Shown one piece after another: positions 1-7,319 of a stretch of DNA of 10,785 bases. How positions within the stretch are numbered: position 1 is the first letter of the stretch; the number at the start of each line of letters is the position of its first letter. Position numbers and translations under genes: made by a program. The notes beneath the pieces are model-generated. The model did not search any database and was not told the DNA's origin. It saw only the letters and a program-made list of their open reading frames with translations. The DNA is from Firmicutes bacterium UBA6418 (GTDB lineage: Bacteria; Bacillota; Clostridia; Peptostreptococcales; Anaerovoracaceae), in assembly GCA_002439735.1 (NCBI GenBank), contig DJPG01000014.1, positions 5,881 to 16,665 of the forward strand, in the 5' to 3' direction.

Positions 1-143
1 GCGTGGTGTTCCCGCCGCTGTGCCTGGTTGATTGCCGGAATTCGACTTACCGGGAATACTTTCATGTGGACACACAGGGGCGTCTGGTCTTAAAGTCGAA
101 GATCCTGGAGGTTCTCCGCGAAAATGCAGAACATGAAGAATAG
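1..143 (+). CDS. C-terminal end of an unrecognised protein (partial, 5' cut by window)
   Basis: An open frame beginning at base 3 runs 46 codons to a TAG stop at 141-143. The visible tail starts VVFPPLCLVDC and ends in a charged, probably helical segment (KSKILEVLRENAEHEE). It contains two cysteines but no motif that I can assign to a family, so no function is proposed. That it is a real gene is inferred from its position: it ends 13 bases before a strong hairpin terminator, and the convergent htrA gene ends on the other side. The start and the bulk of the protein lie left of the window. Confidence 0.55.
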   Translation, partial: VVFPPLCLVDCRNSTYREYFHVDTQGRLVLKSKILEVLRENAEHEE

Positions 144-156
144 GTGTTTGAAAATC

Positions 157-188
157 AAAAGACTCAGCAAGCGGATGCTGAGTCTTTT
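157..188. terminator. Bidirectional intrinsic terminator between convergent genes
   Basis: The arms GACTCAGCA (161-169) and TGCTGAGTC (176-184) pair perfectly around a 6-nt loop. They are flanked by AAAA on the left and TTTT on the right, so the stem can extend to 13 bp and a T-run follows it on either strand. It can end the partial gene on the plus strand and htrA on the minus strand. Confidence 0.9.
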
Positions 189-218
189 CGATATATAAAA
201 ACTTATAGGAGAAGCGAT

Positions 219-1508
219 TTAATTGCCCGCGTTGGAAGAACCGTTTTGCGAGCTGGTGTCCGTTGTCTGGTTAAACTTTGAGGCATCCTCCAGTTTAACA
301 TCGCATTTGAGGATGTCACTGCCTCTGACAACCGTGAATGTGACAGTATCTCCGATCTTATGATCCTGAATGGTCTTGAGGAGTACCGCCGAATCCGTGA
401 TTTTGACATCATCGACGTAGTAGATCATGTCGCCCTTCTGCAGACCGGCTTTTTTTGCGTTTTCACCGGTAACCTCTGTGATGTAGACACCGGTCAGAGA
501 AACGCCGTTCTGCATGGCGGTGCTGCTGTCGGTCAGATCTAGGATCGTGATACCGGCGGCAGGTCTGCCTTCGACATAACCGTTTTTGATCAGCGACTTC
601 GCGACGCTTTCGACCTTATCGACCGGGATTGCAAAGCCGAGACCTTCGACATCGGAGCCGGAGGATTTGGCAACGACCAGACCGATCAGATCGCCGTACT
701 GGTCAAAGAGACCGCCGCCGGAGTTTCCCGGGTTGATGGAAGCACTGGTCTGGATCAGTGACATGGACTTGCCGTCAATGGTGATCTCCCGTTCGAGCGC
801 GCTGATGATGCCGTCGGTCGCGGTACCGGAAAGTGTCCCCAGCGGATTGCCGATCGCGACCGCCAGACTGCCGACGGAAACCTGATCCATGCTGCCCATG
901 GTAACCGGCGTCAGACCGGTTTCATTGATTTTGATGACCGCGATGTCGGTTTGCGCGTCGGTTGCGACCAAAGTCGCGTCATAAGACTTGCCGTTATACA
1001 AGGTGACCTTGATACTGTTCGCGCCTTCGATGACGTGATTGTTGGTGATGATATAACCGTCTTCGCTGTAGATCACACCGCTGCCGGCACCCTGCGTAAC
1101 ATATTGTCGCAGCCAGCTGTCGGTGGCGACGGATTCGGTTTCAATGGCAACCACGGAATTTTCATTTTTAGCGACGATCTCTTCGATCGAGAGTACGCTG
1201 CCGGTGGATTTTGCCAGATTGTAATTTGTGGTGTGAATGCTCTTGTCAACCGAAGTCCCGCCGAAGCTGCTGATTGCCAGTGCGTAAGCGCCTGCTCCGA
1301 TTGCCGCGGAGAGGATCATGCAGAGGGCAAGCATCAGTGCGAAGAACTTTTTGGTGACATAAGGCGTATTGTTTTTTTCTTTTGGTTTTGGCTTTTTATG
1401 CGGAGCCTCCGCAGTGTCAACGTAGACCGTATGCGTAAAGTCGCTTTGTTCACAGCCCATTTTTTTAGACTCCGGATTTTCGGCTTCAAATTTATCCCAA
1501 TCATCCAT
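219..1508 (-). CDS. htrA: HtrA/DegP-like membrane-anchored serine protease with PDZ domain
   Basis: A 429-aa trypsin-like protease of the HtrA (S1C) family, which degrades or refolds misfolded exported proteins on the outer face of the membrane. Seen in the sequence: a charged cytoplasmic N-terminus of about 55 residues, one membrane anchor (about 55-79), then the protease domain with the catalytic triad His158 (TNNHVIEGA), Asp188 (TDIAVIKI) and Ser263 (NPGNSGGG), and one PDZ domain (about 320-405) followed by a polar Ser/Asn/Gln-rich tail. I chose the ATG at 1508 because AAGGAGG lies 9 nt upstream. An in-frame ATG at 1550 would put the first 14 codons on top of the promoter, so it is rejected. 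The gene is monocistronic and divergent from the phosphomutase operon. In Firmicutes such genes are often under CssRS- or LiaR-like stress control; no such operator was identified here. The family call is firm, the individual substrate unknown. Confidence 0.96.
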   Translation of the reverse strand: MDDWDKFEAENPESKKMGCEQSDFTHTVYVDTAEAPHKKPKPKEKNNTPYVTKKFFALMLALCMILSAAIGAGAYALAISSFGGTSVDKSIHTTNYNLAKSTGSVLSIEEIVAKNENSVVAIETESVATDSWLRQYVTQGAGSGVIYSEDGYIITNNHVIEGANSIKVTLYNGKSYDATLVATDAQTDIAVIKINETGLTPVTMGSMDQVSVGSLAVAIGNPLGTLSGTATDGIISALEREITIDGKSMSLIQTSASINPGNSGGGLFDQYGDLIGLVVAKSSGSDVEGLGFAIPVDKVESVAKSLIKNGYVEGRPAAGITILDLTDSSTAMQNGVSLTGVYITEVTGENAKKAGLQKGDMIYYVDDVKITDSAVLLKTIQDHKIGDTVTFTVVRGSDILKCDVKLEDASKFNQTTDTSSQNGSSNAGN

Positions 1509-1517
1509 GACAGGTTG

Positions 1518-1556
1518 CCTCCTTTTTTCTTGTTTTCTTTTGATATTCAAATTATA
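1518..1556 (-). promoter_or_regulatory. htrA promoter -10 and ribosome binding site
   Basis: On the minus strand a perfect TATAAT (1551-1556) lies about 36 nt upstream of the ATG at 1508, if transcription starts near 1544. No good -35 hexamer is found at 17 nt; TTTACA is present but 22 nt away, so an activator may be needed. The Shine-Dalgarno AAGGAGG (1518-1524) sits 9 nt before the start and decides it. Confidence 0.6.
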
Positions 1557-1578
1557 ATCACGTTTTGTGTTTTTTCTG

Positions 1579-1607
1579 TGTAAAAAACATGTGAAATATG
1601 ATAAAAT
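1579..1607 (+). promoter_or_regulatory. Candidate promoter of the phosphomutase operon
   Basis: TGTAAA (1579-1584), 17 nt and TAAAAT (1602-1607) form a plausible sigma-A promoter. An overlapping alternative is TTCTGT (1574-1579) with TATGAT (1597-1602), also at 17 nt. Either places the RNA start at about 1609-1615, giving a leader of about 40 nt to the ATG at 1652. Both -35 boxes are weak, so the exact promoter is uncertain. Confidence 0.45.
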
Positions 1608-1651
1608 ATGATGATAAAAGCAAAGAGAAAGAACGAGTTCACAAGGCTAGT

Positions 1652-3364
1652 ATGGAAAAATATTTGAAAGAATATACCCGGTGGCAGAAACAGACGCTGC
1701 CGCCGGATCTGGCGGAGGAGCTGGAGGCAATCCGCGCAGATCAAGAAGAAATCTATGACCGTTTCTGCCGGACGATCGCGTTCGGAACGTCCGGTCTGAG
1801 AGGGAAAATGGGAGTCGGAACCAATCGGATCAATTCGGTCATTCTGCGTCAAATCACGCGGGCGATCGGTCGCTACCTGACGGAGCGTTACGAAAAACCG
1901 GCGATGGTCATCGGCTGGGACACGCGCAGAAATTCGCGTGAATACGCGCAGGTGACCGCCGAGGCCTTTGCAAAGAGCGGCGTAAACGTCTATCTGTTTT
2001 CGGAACCGACGCCGGTCCCGGTCGTTTCGTTTGCGGTTCGCCATCTGCGAATTAACGGCGGTGTTATGATTACAGCCAGCCACAATGCAAAGGAATACAA
2101 CGGTTATAAGGTCTACGATCATTATGGCAATCAGATTGATGATAAAAAGGCAGAGCTGATCGAAGCATACCTTGCGCGTGAGGAGACTTTTTTGCCAAAT
2201 GCCGCGCAGGACTTGACAGACGGAGAAAAAGCAGGTACGATATTCTTTTTGGAAGAAGAAATAAAGACGGCATATCTGCAAGCCTTGCAGGCAAATACGC
2301 TGTGGTGGGATACTCCGGCGCGCTGCAGGGAAAGTCTCGCGGCGCTTTCGGTCTGCTACACGCCCCTGAATGGGACCGGAAGGAATTTTGTTTTGTCGGC
2401 ACTAGCACAGCTTGGCATTTGCCAACTTGATCTCGTGCAGACGCAGGAAGCGCCGGACGGCACCTTTCCGACCTGCCCGTCTCCGAATCCGGAATATCCA
2501 AAGACCTTCGATGAAGCGCTCCGAACCTGCCGCGCTATCGCGGCGGAAGGAGGGGCGCTGCCGGATCTGATCCTGGCAACGGATCCGGACAGTGACCGGC
2601 TGGGTGTGATGGTGCTTCACGAAGAAGCATACCGGCAATTAAGCGGTAATCAGGTCGGAGAACTCCTGCTTGACTATGTATGTCGGGTGCACAGTGCCGG
2701 AATCGGCGACCGCGCGCTTGATGGGCGGGATGTGATGGTGAAGAGCATCGTCAGTTCTCCGTTGACGGAAGACATTGCCGAAGCCTACGGCGTGCAGGTC
2801 AAAAATGTTTTCACCGGATTCAAAAATATCGCGGCGGAGATGCAAAAGCTGAAGCGGCCGGAATCTGAAAAACGTTTCCTGTTCGGGTTCGAGGAAAGCC
2901 TCGGCTATTTATACGGCGACTATACCAGAGACAAGGACGGTATCCTGACCGCGCAGATGGTCTGTCTGGCGGCGGCACAGCTGAAAGCGGAGAAACGAAC
3001 CCTTGTGGATCGTTTGGAAGAGCTTTACCAGTGCTACGGCTACCTTGCCTCGCGAACCTTTTCGGTCTATTACCACAGCGAAGCCGAACGCCAAACAATC
3101 CAAAGACAAATGCAGCGGCTCTTTGCGGATGGACTGAAGCGTGATGGCTTCGCGGTCAAAAAAGAACTGTGTTACCGGAATCCACCACTGTACTGTGCCG
3201 ATCTGGACGATGACGCGAGGATCATCGTGCGGCCGTCTGGAACCGAGCTGAAGCTGAAAACCTATATTTTTTCCCGGGGACAAAACGCGCAGGAGGCAGA
3301 AGCCACGGCGGATGACTATTGCATGCGGATGCGGAAAAAATGGAAAGAGGAGGAGATTTTATGA
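1652..3364 (+). CDS. pgcA: Phospho-sugar mutase (phosphoglucomutase/phosphomannomutase family)
   Basis: A 570-aa cytoplasmic alpha-D-phosphohexomutase that moves phosphate between C1 and C6 of a hexose, most likely glucose, supplying glucose-1-phosphate for UDP-glucose and envelope polymers. All four family loops are visible: the phosphoserine loop TASHNAKEYNG (Ser143), the metal loop DPDSDR (311-316), the sugar-specificity loop GFEES (412-416) and the phosphate-binding loop RPSGTE (527-532). An FGTSGLRG motif near the N-terminus is also typical. Length fits the PgcA-type group. The start at 1652 (MEKYLKEY) aligns with the usual family N-terminus and has AAGG 5 nt upstream. An in-frame ATG at 1598 lies inside the candidate promoter and has no Shine-Dalgarno. 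In the catalytic loop the residue after SHN is Ala where Pro is usual. The stop overlaps the hslO start by 4 nt (ATGA). Glucose versus mannose specificity cannot be settled from sequence. Confidence 0.93.
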   Translation: MEKYLKEYTRWQKQTLPPDLAEELEAIRADQEEIYDRFCRTIAFGTSGLRGKMGVGTNRINSVILRQITRAIGRYLTERYEKPAMVIGWDTRRNSREYAQVTAEAFAKSGVNVYLFSEPTPVPVVSFAVRHLRINGGVMITASHNAKEYNGYKVYDHYGNQIDDKKAELIEAYLAREETFLPNAAQDLTDGEKAGTIFFLEEEIKTAYLQALQANTLWWDTPARCRESLAALSVCYTPLNGTGRNFVLSALAQLGICQLDLVQTQEAPDGTFPTCPSPNPEYPKTFDEALRTCRAIAAEGGALPDLILATDPDSDRLGVMVLHEEAYRQLSGNQVGELLLDYVCRVHSAGIGDRALDGRDVMVKSIVSSPLTEDIAEAYGVQVKNVFTGFKNIAAEMQKLKRPESEKRFLFGFEESLGYLYGDYTRDKDGILTAQMVCLAAAQLKAEKRTLVDRLEELYQCYGYLASRTFSVYYHSEAERQTIQRQMQRLFADGLKRDGFAVKKELCYRNPPLYCADLDDDARIIVRPSGTELKLKTYIFSRGQNAQEAEATADDYCMRMRKKWKEEEIL

Positions 3365-4287
3365 GTAAAGTTATAACCGGAATTGACCAAAGTGGTTCCT
3401 TCCGAGTATATTTGGCGGTCACCACGGATCTGGTAGAGGAAGCCAGAAAGATTCACAACACGACGCCGCTGGCAACGGCCGGCTTGGGAAGAGTTCTGAC
3501 GGGCGCGGGCATCATGGGTTTGCAGCTCAAAAATGAGAGCGATAAGTTGACCGTGCTGTTCAAGGGAGATGGTCCGGCGCGGCAGATTCTGGCGACGGCG
3601 ACACAGGGCGGCGACGTAAAGGGTTATATCGCCAACCCTGATGTCGAACTGCCGCTGACGGAGGCCGGCAAACTGGATGTCGGCGGTTCGTTGGGTGTCG
3701 GAGAACTGACCGTGATCAAGGATCTGGGGCTCAAGGAGCCGTATGTCGGCACGATCGCGCTGGTTTCTGGTGAGATCGCCGAGGATCTGACGGCGTATTA
3801 TTTCATCTCGGAGCAGCAGAATTCCGCGATCTCCTTGGGAGTGAAGATCGATACCGATTACAGCGTGCTGGCGGCCGGAGGCATGATGATTCAGATGCTG
3901 CCGGACGCGCAGGCGGGTGCAGTTGATGCGCTGGAAGCCATGCTGACGGATCTGCCGCCGATCACGACTCTGGTGGAAAACGCGATGGATGCCTGCGGTG
4001 GGCGGGAGGCTTCACAGGAAGCAATGCTACAGCATATGCTGAAAGAGATTTTTGGCAGTATGCCGGAGGATTATCAGGTTAAGATGCTGGAATTCCGCGA
4101 TCTGCGCTGGCATTGCGACTGCTCGGAGGAACGGTTGGAAAAGGTGCTGATGACCATCGGGAAAAAAGATCTGGAGGAGATTATCGAAGAGGACGGTGAG
4201 GCCGAGATGGTCTGCCAGTTCTGCTGCAAGAAATACCATTTTGACAAAGCGCATTTACAGAGAATTTTAGCAAGTATGCAGAAGTAG
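3361..4287 (+). CDS. hslO: Hsp33, redox-regulated holdase chaperone
   Basis: A 308-aa cytoplasmic chaperone that is switched on when its zinc-binding cysteines are oxidised and then holds unfolding proteins. The N-terminal domain (about 1-230) shows Hsp33 signatures such as GRVLTGAGIMG and a Gly-rich QGGDVKGYIANP stretch. The C-terminal redox switch has the expected pair Cys252-x-Cys254 (HCDCS) and Cys285-x2-Cys288 (CQFC); an extra Cys289 follows immediately. The start is the ATG at 3361 because AGGAGG lies 7 nt upstream; an in-frame ATG at 3319 is inside the phosphomutase gene and is not needed. The ATGA overlap with the upstream stop implies translational coupling. Length is slightly above the common 290-295 aa. 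Family assignment is secure. Confidence 0.96.
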   Translation: MSKVITGIDQSGSFRVYLAVTTDLVEEARKIHNTTPLATAGLGRVLTGAGIMGLQLKNESDKLTVLFKGDGPARQILATATQGGDVKGYIANPDVELPLTEAGKLDVGGSLGVGELTVIKDLGLKEPYVGTIALVSGEIAEDLTAYYFISEQQNSAISLGVKIDTDYSVLAAGGMMIQMLPDAQAGAVDALEAMLTDLPPITTLVENAMDACGGREASQEAMLQHMLKEIFGSMPEDYQVKMLEFRDLRWHCDCSEERLEKVLMTIGKKDLEEIIEEDGEAEMVCQFCCKKYHFDKAHLQRILASMQK

Positions 4288-4295
4288 TTTGTCAT

Positions 4296-4300
4296 GGAGG
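4296..4300 (+). promoter_or_regulatory. Ribosome binding site deciding a TTG start for ddl
   Basis: GGAGG sits 8 nt before a TTG (4309) that opens the conserved N-terminus ENTKKRIGVIFGG. The nearby ATG at 4294 overlaps this site and lacks one of its own, so TTG is the better start. Confidence 0.6.
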
Positions 4301-4308
4301 GCAGAGGT

Positions 4309-5361
4309 TTGGAAAATACAAAAAAACGAATCGGAGTTATCTTCGGCGGAAGATCCGGCGAGCATGAGGTTTCGCTGATGTCCGCGGCGTCGGTGATACG
4401 GGTGCTGAATACCGCAAAATATGAGCCGGTCTACATCGGGATCACGAAGGATGGCGCATGGAAGCGCTTTTGCGGCAACGCGGATCAGATCGAGGACGGA
4501 AGCTGGCTGGCATCCGCGCTGGATCTGAATCCCGGAGAGCTTAAAAGCTATATCGATTTCGCGCTGCCGATCCTGCACGGTCCATATTGTGAGGACGGAA
4601 AGATTCAGGGCTTTTTCGAGACGATGGATATTCCATACGGCGGATGCGGCGTGCTTGCATCGGCGGTCGCCATGGATAAACAGGTCGCGCGGCAGGTGTT
4701 CCTGCAGGCCGGGCTGCCGATGTGTCGCCACACATTCCTGACACGGGCGCAGTACCGAGAGGATGCGCAGGCGGTGATCGCGCAGATCGAAGAGACGATC
4801 GGCTACCCGAATTTTGTAAAACCGGCGAATCTGGGATCCAGCGTCGGCATCAGCAAAGCGAGGGATCGCGGCACGCTGGAAGCGGCGTTGGAACTGGCGA
4901 TGCGGTATGACAGTCGCATCATTGTCGAGGAATTCATCGACTGCCGGGAATTGGAAACCGGGATTCTCGGAAATGACGATCCACAGGCAGCGGAGGTCGG
5001 CGAGATCCTTTCGACGACCGAATTCTATGACTATGAGGCAAAGTACAGCGAGGGGTTTTCCAGGATCTGTATTCCGGCCGAGATTACGGCAGATGACCGG
5101 GAAGCCATCCGTACAATGGCGCTCAAAGCTTACAAAGCAATCGGCGGAGCGGGCTTTTGCCGGGTAGACTTTTTTAAAGACCGTAAAACCGGAAAACTTT
5201 ATTTGAACGAAATCAATACGATTCCGGGCTTCACCAAATACAGCATGTTCCCGCTTTTGTGGGCAGCAGCGGGGGTGGAGTATCCCGATACCGTGGAAAG
5301 GATCATTGAACTGGGCTATGAGAGATATTACGCTGAAAATTATCGGGAAACAGTGCTATGA
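4309..5361 (+). CDS. ddl: D-alanine--D-alanine ligase
   Basis: An ATP-grasp enzyme (350 aa) that joins two D-alanines for the peptidoglycan precursor. Seen: the N-terminal loop GGRSGEHEVSL with catalytic Glu20, the signature HGPYCEDGKIQG (90-101), the ATP-binding FVKPANLGSS with Lys171, the EEF segment at 207-209, and the metal-binding Asp287, Glu301 and Asn303 (NEINTIPGFT). Tyr246 in YDYEAKY fits D-Ala-D-Ala specificity; D-lactate ligases usually have Phe there. In the signature, Cys replaces the glycine normally found before EDG. I chose the TTG at 4309 because GGAGG (4296-4300) lies exactly 8 nt upstream. An in-frame ATG at 4294, which would add 5 residues, has no ribosome binding site and would itself contain the Shine-Dalgarno. 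It follows hslO by 21 nt, and its end overlaps the DUF1934 gene by 44 nt. Confidence 0.95.
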   Translation: MENTKKRIGVIFGGRSGEHEVSLMSAASVIRVLNTAKYEPVYIGITKDGAWKRFCGNADQIEDGSWLASALDLNPGELKSYIDFALPILHGPYCEDGKIQGFFETMDIPYGGCGVLASAVAMDKQVARQVFLQAGLPMCRHTFLTRAQYREDAQAVIAQIEETIGYPNFVKPANLGSSVGISKARDRGTLEAALELAMRYDSRIIVEEFIDCRELETGILGNDDPQAAEVGEILSTTEFYDYEAKYSEGFSRICIPAEITADDREAIRTMALKAYKAIGGAGFCRVDFFKDRKTGKLYLNEINTIPGFTKYSMFPLLWAAAGVEYPDTVERIIELGYERYYAENYRETVL

Positions 5362-5758
5362 TAAGCATGAAGAAGAACAGATGGAATTCGTGACCGACGG
5401 AAAGCTGTACGTGCGCGGAGATGCTGTTTATATGGTTTACGACGAAAGTGATGTTTCCGGTATGGCCGGCTGCAAAACGACGCTCAGGGTTCGCGGTGAC
5501 TCGCTCAAGATGCGCAGGATCGGCAGTGAAGGAATGCAGACGGAGCTTTATTTTGAAAAAGGAAAACGGATCAGCAGCACGTATGACACGCCTTATGGCA
5601 GGCTGGGAATGGAAGTGCTGACACAGCGCGTTGATAACCATCTGGACGCGGAAGCCTGTACCGGAAACATCAATATTGAATATCAGGTGAGTTTGGAAGG
5701 TATGGCGGAGATGAAAAACCGCTTGACAATCGATATTTGCAGAGAAAACAGAAGCTGA
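5318..5758 (+). CDS. DUF1934 family protein (YwiB-like beta-barrel)
   Basis: A 146-aa cytoplasmic protein with no signal peptide or membrane segment. It matches DUF1934 (Bacillus YwiB type), a small lipocalin-like beta-barrel family of unknown biochemical role. Recognisable features are the opening MRDITLKIIGKQ, the VYDESDVSGMAGCKTTLRV stretch, the FEKGKR segment, the TPYGRLGMEVLT segment and the alternating ISLEG-like C-terminal strands (YQVSLEGMAEMKN). I chose the ATG at 5318 because the family begins with this first strand. It has only a distant AAGGAT 14 nt upstream and overlaps the end of ddl by 44 nt, so it is probably translated by coupling to ddl; an ATG at 5306 would add only four residues. 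The DUF1846 gene follows 38 nt later. Function unknown; context is cell-wall precursor synthesis and stress. Confidence 0.85.
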   Translation: MRDITLKIIGKQCYDKHEEEQMEFVTDGKLYVRGDAVYMVYDESDVSGMAGCKTTLRVRGDSLKMRRIGSEGMQTELYFEKGKRISSTYDTPYGRLGMEVLTQRVDNHLDAEACTGNINIEYQVSLEGMAEMKNRLTIDICRENRS

Positions 5759-5796
5759 TGAGGAAGAATAAAGAGAAAAGGCAGGGAAAAGAATCG

Positions 5797-7305
5797 ATGA
5801 AACAAGGTTTTGATGCGGAAAAATACATTGAAGAACAGTCGAAGTATATTCTGGAACGGATCAATGCGGGAAGCGGACAGCGGCTGTATCTGGAATTCGG
5901 AGGAAAGCTGGTGCATGACAAGCACGCGATGCGGGTTCTGCCTGGCTTCGATGAGAACGCCAAGATTAAGCTGCTTCAGAGGATGAAAGAGCAGGCGGAG
6001 ATCATCATTTGCATTTACTCCGGAGACATCATCAACAGTAAGACACGGCAGGACTTCGGTATCACGTATGACCTGGAAGTGCTGCGGCTGATCGACATTT
6101 TTCGCAAGCATGACCTGAAGATCAACAGTGTGGTTGTCACGCGTTATGAGGATGCGCCGGCGGTCAACCGCTTCATCAACAAATTAGAGCGAAGAGACAT
6201 CAAAACCTATAAACACGGCTATACCAAAGGCTATCCGACCGACGTCGATACCATCACCAGTGAAGAGGGCTACGGTGCGAACCCATATATTGAAGTCACT
6301 AAACCGCTGGTCGTTGTCACTGGACCGGGTGGGGGCAGCGGCAAGCTGGCGACCAGCCTTTCCCAGCTCTATCACGAATACAAAAGAGGAACCAAAGCCA
6401 GATACGCGAAATTTGAAACCTTCCCGATCTGGAATCTGCCGCTCAAGCATCCGGTCAACATCGCTTATGAGGCAGCGACGGCAGACCTGCGCGATGTCAA
6501 CATGATCGATTCCTTTCATCTGGAGGCGTACGGACAGATGGCCGTCAATTACAACCGTGATCTGGAGGTTTTCCCGGTCGTCAAACGGATCATCGAAAAA
6601 ATCACCGGCGAGTCGGAATATCAGTCTCCGACCGATATGGGGGTTAACCGGGTCGGCTTTTGCATTACGGACGACGAGGCGGTGCGCGAGGCTTCGGTGC
6701 AGGAGATCATCCGCCGCTTCATGATCGCCAAATGCGATTACAAGAAGGGTAAGATCACCGAAGCGGTGCTGGAACGTTCGGAGCTTTTGATGAAGGAAGT
6801 CGGTGCCAGTGAAGAGGATCGAAAGGTCGTGACGCCTGCGCGGGAGTATGCGGAATACAAGCGCAATTGCGATAAAAAATATGTCAATGTGGTCGTCATG
6901 GCGATCGAAATGCCGGACGGCAGCATCGTGACCGGCCGCAGCAGCCGCCGTATGGCAGCCGCCGGAGCGGCGGTGCTCAACGCCATTAAGAAGATCGCCG
7001 GGATTCCGGACGATCTGTATATGATCGCGCCGAATGTCTTTCGCAGCATTCAGAATCTCAAGGGCGATCTCCTGCACTATGACCGGACAAGTCTCAATTT
7101 GGAGGAAGTGCTGACCGCACTGACGATTTCGGCGGAGAACAACTCCTGTGCGGAAAAGGCCGTCAAAATGCTGGAAAAACTGAACGGATGTAAGGCACAC
7201 TGCACTGCGATCCTCAGTGAGCGCGATGAACAGGTGCTTCGCAGCATGGGCATCGATGTGACCTGCGATCCGGAATATCTGACGACAAATCTATACTTAT
7301 CGTAG
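5797..7305 (+). CDS. DUF1846 (UPF0371) family protein
   Basis: A 502-aa soluble protein of the DUF1846/UPF0371 family, widespread in Firmicutes and Actinobacteria, whose biochemical role is not established as far as I know. Family landmarks: the start MKQGFDAEKY, LYLEFGGKL (about 30-38), ARVLPGF-like MRVLPGF, ITYDLEVLRLID, and the Gly-rich VVVTGPGGGSGKLATSLSQ (loop at 176-183), which resembles a phosphate-binding loop but does not fit a strict Walker A. Later blocks such as SPTDMGVNRVGF and GRSSRRMAAAGAAVLNAIKKIAGI are also typical. I chose the ATG at 5797 because the family starts there and AGGGA lies 9 nt upstream; in-frame ATGs at 5737 and 5758 would add a Lys/Arg-rich leader absent from relatives. 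The length fits the usual 490-505 aa. It lies 14 nt before the ClC gene. Confidence 0.9.
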   Translation: MKQGFDAEKYIEEQSKYILERINAGSGQRLYLEFGGKLVHDKHAMRVLPGFDENAKIKLLQRMKEQAEIIICIYSGDIINSKTRQDFGITYDLEVLRLIDIFRKHDLKINSVVVTRYEDAPAVNRFINKLERRDIKTYKHGYTKGYPTDVDTITSEEGYGANPYIEVTKPLVVVTGPGGGSGKLATSLSQLYHEYKRGTKARYAKFETFPIWNLPLKHPVNIAYEAATADLRDVNMIDSFHLEAYGQMAVNYNRDLEVFPVVKRIIEKITGESEYQSPTDMGVNRVGFCITDDEAVREASVQEIIRRFMIAKCDYKKGKITEAVLERSELLMKEVGASEEDRKVVTPAREYAEYKRNCDKKYVNVVVMAIEMPDGSIVTGRSSRRMAAAGAAVLNAIKKIAGIPDDLYMIAPNVFRSIQNLKGDLLHYDRTSLNLEEVLTALTISAENNSCAEKAVKMLEKLNGCKAHCTAILSERDEQVLRSMGIDVTCDPEYLTTNLYLS

Positions 7306-7319
7306 ACTTAGGAAGACCT

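Noticed and set aside
143..219. A small gene or RNA between the partial gene and htrA
   Set aside because: The gap is filled by a bidirectional terminator and short spacers only.
1508..1550. htrA starting at the upstream ATG (1550)
   Set aside because: The added codons overlap the -10 region, and a far better Shine-Dalgarno serves the ATG at 1508.
951..1583. A 210-codon plus-strand open frame opposite htrA
   Set aside because: It lies almost wholly antisense to a protease with an intact triad, has no ribosome site and has a Cys/Phe-rich low-information translation.
1547..2281. A 244-codon minus-strand frame opposite the phosphomutase start
   Set aside because: It is antisense to conserved catalytic codons, runs over both promoters, and its translation resembles no family.
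6322..6345. GPGGGSGK in the DUF1846 protein as a Walker A ATP site
   Set aside because: Spacing does not fit GxxxxGK[ST] and Leu follows the Lys; best described only as a Gly-rich loop.
6184..7200. A 338-codon minus-strand frame opposite the DUF1846 gene
   Set aside because: His/Arg/Asp-rich translation is the usual mirror of a GC-biased coding strand; no start signal, no motif.
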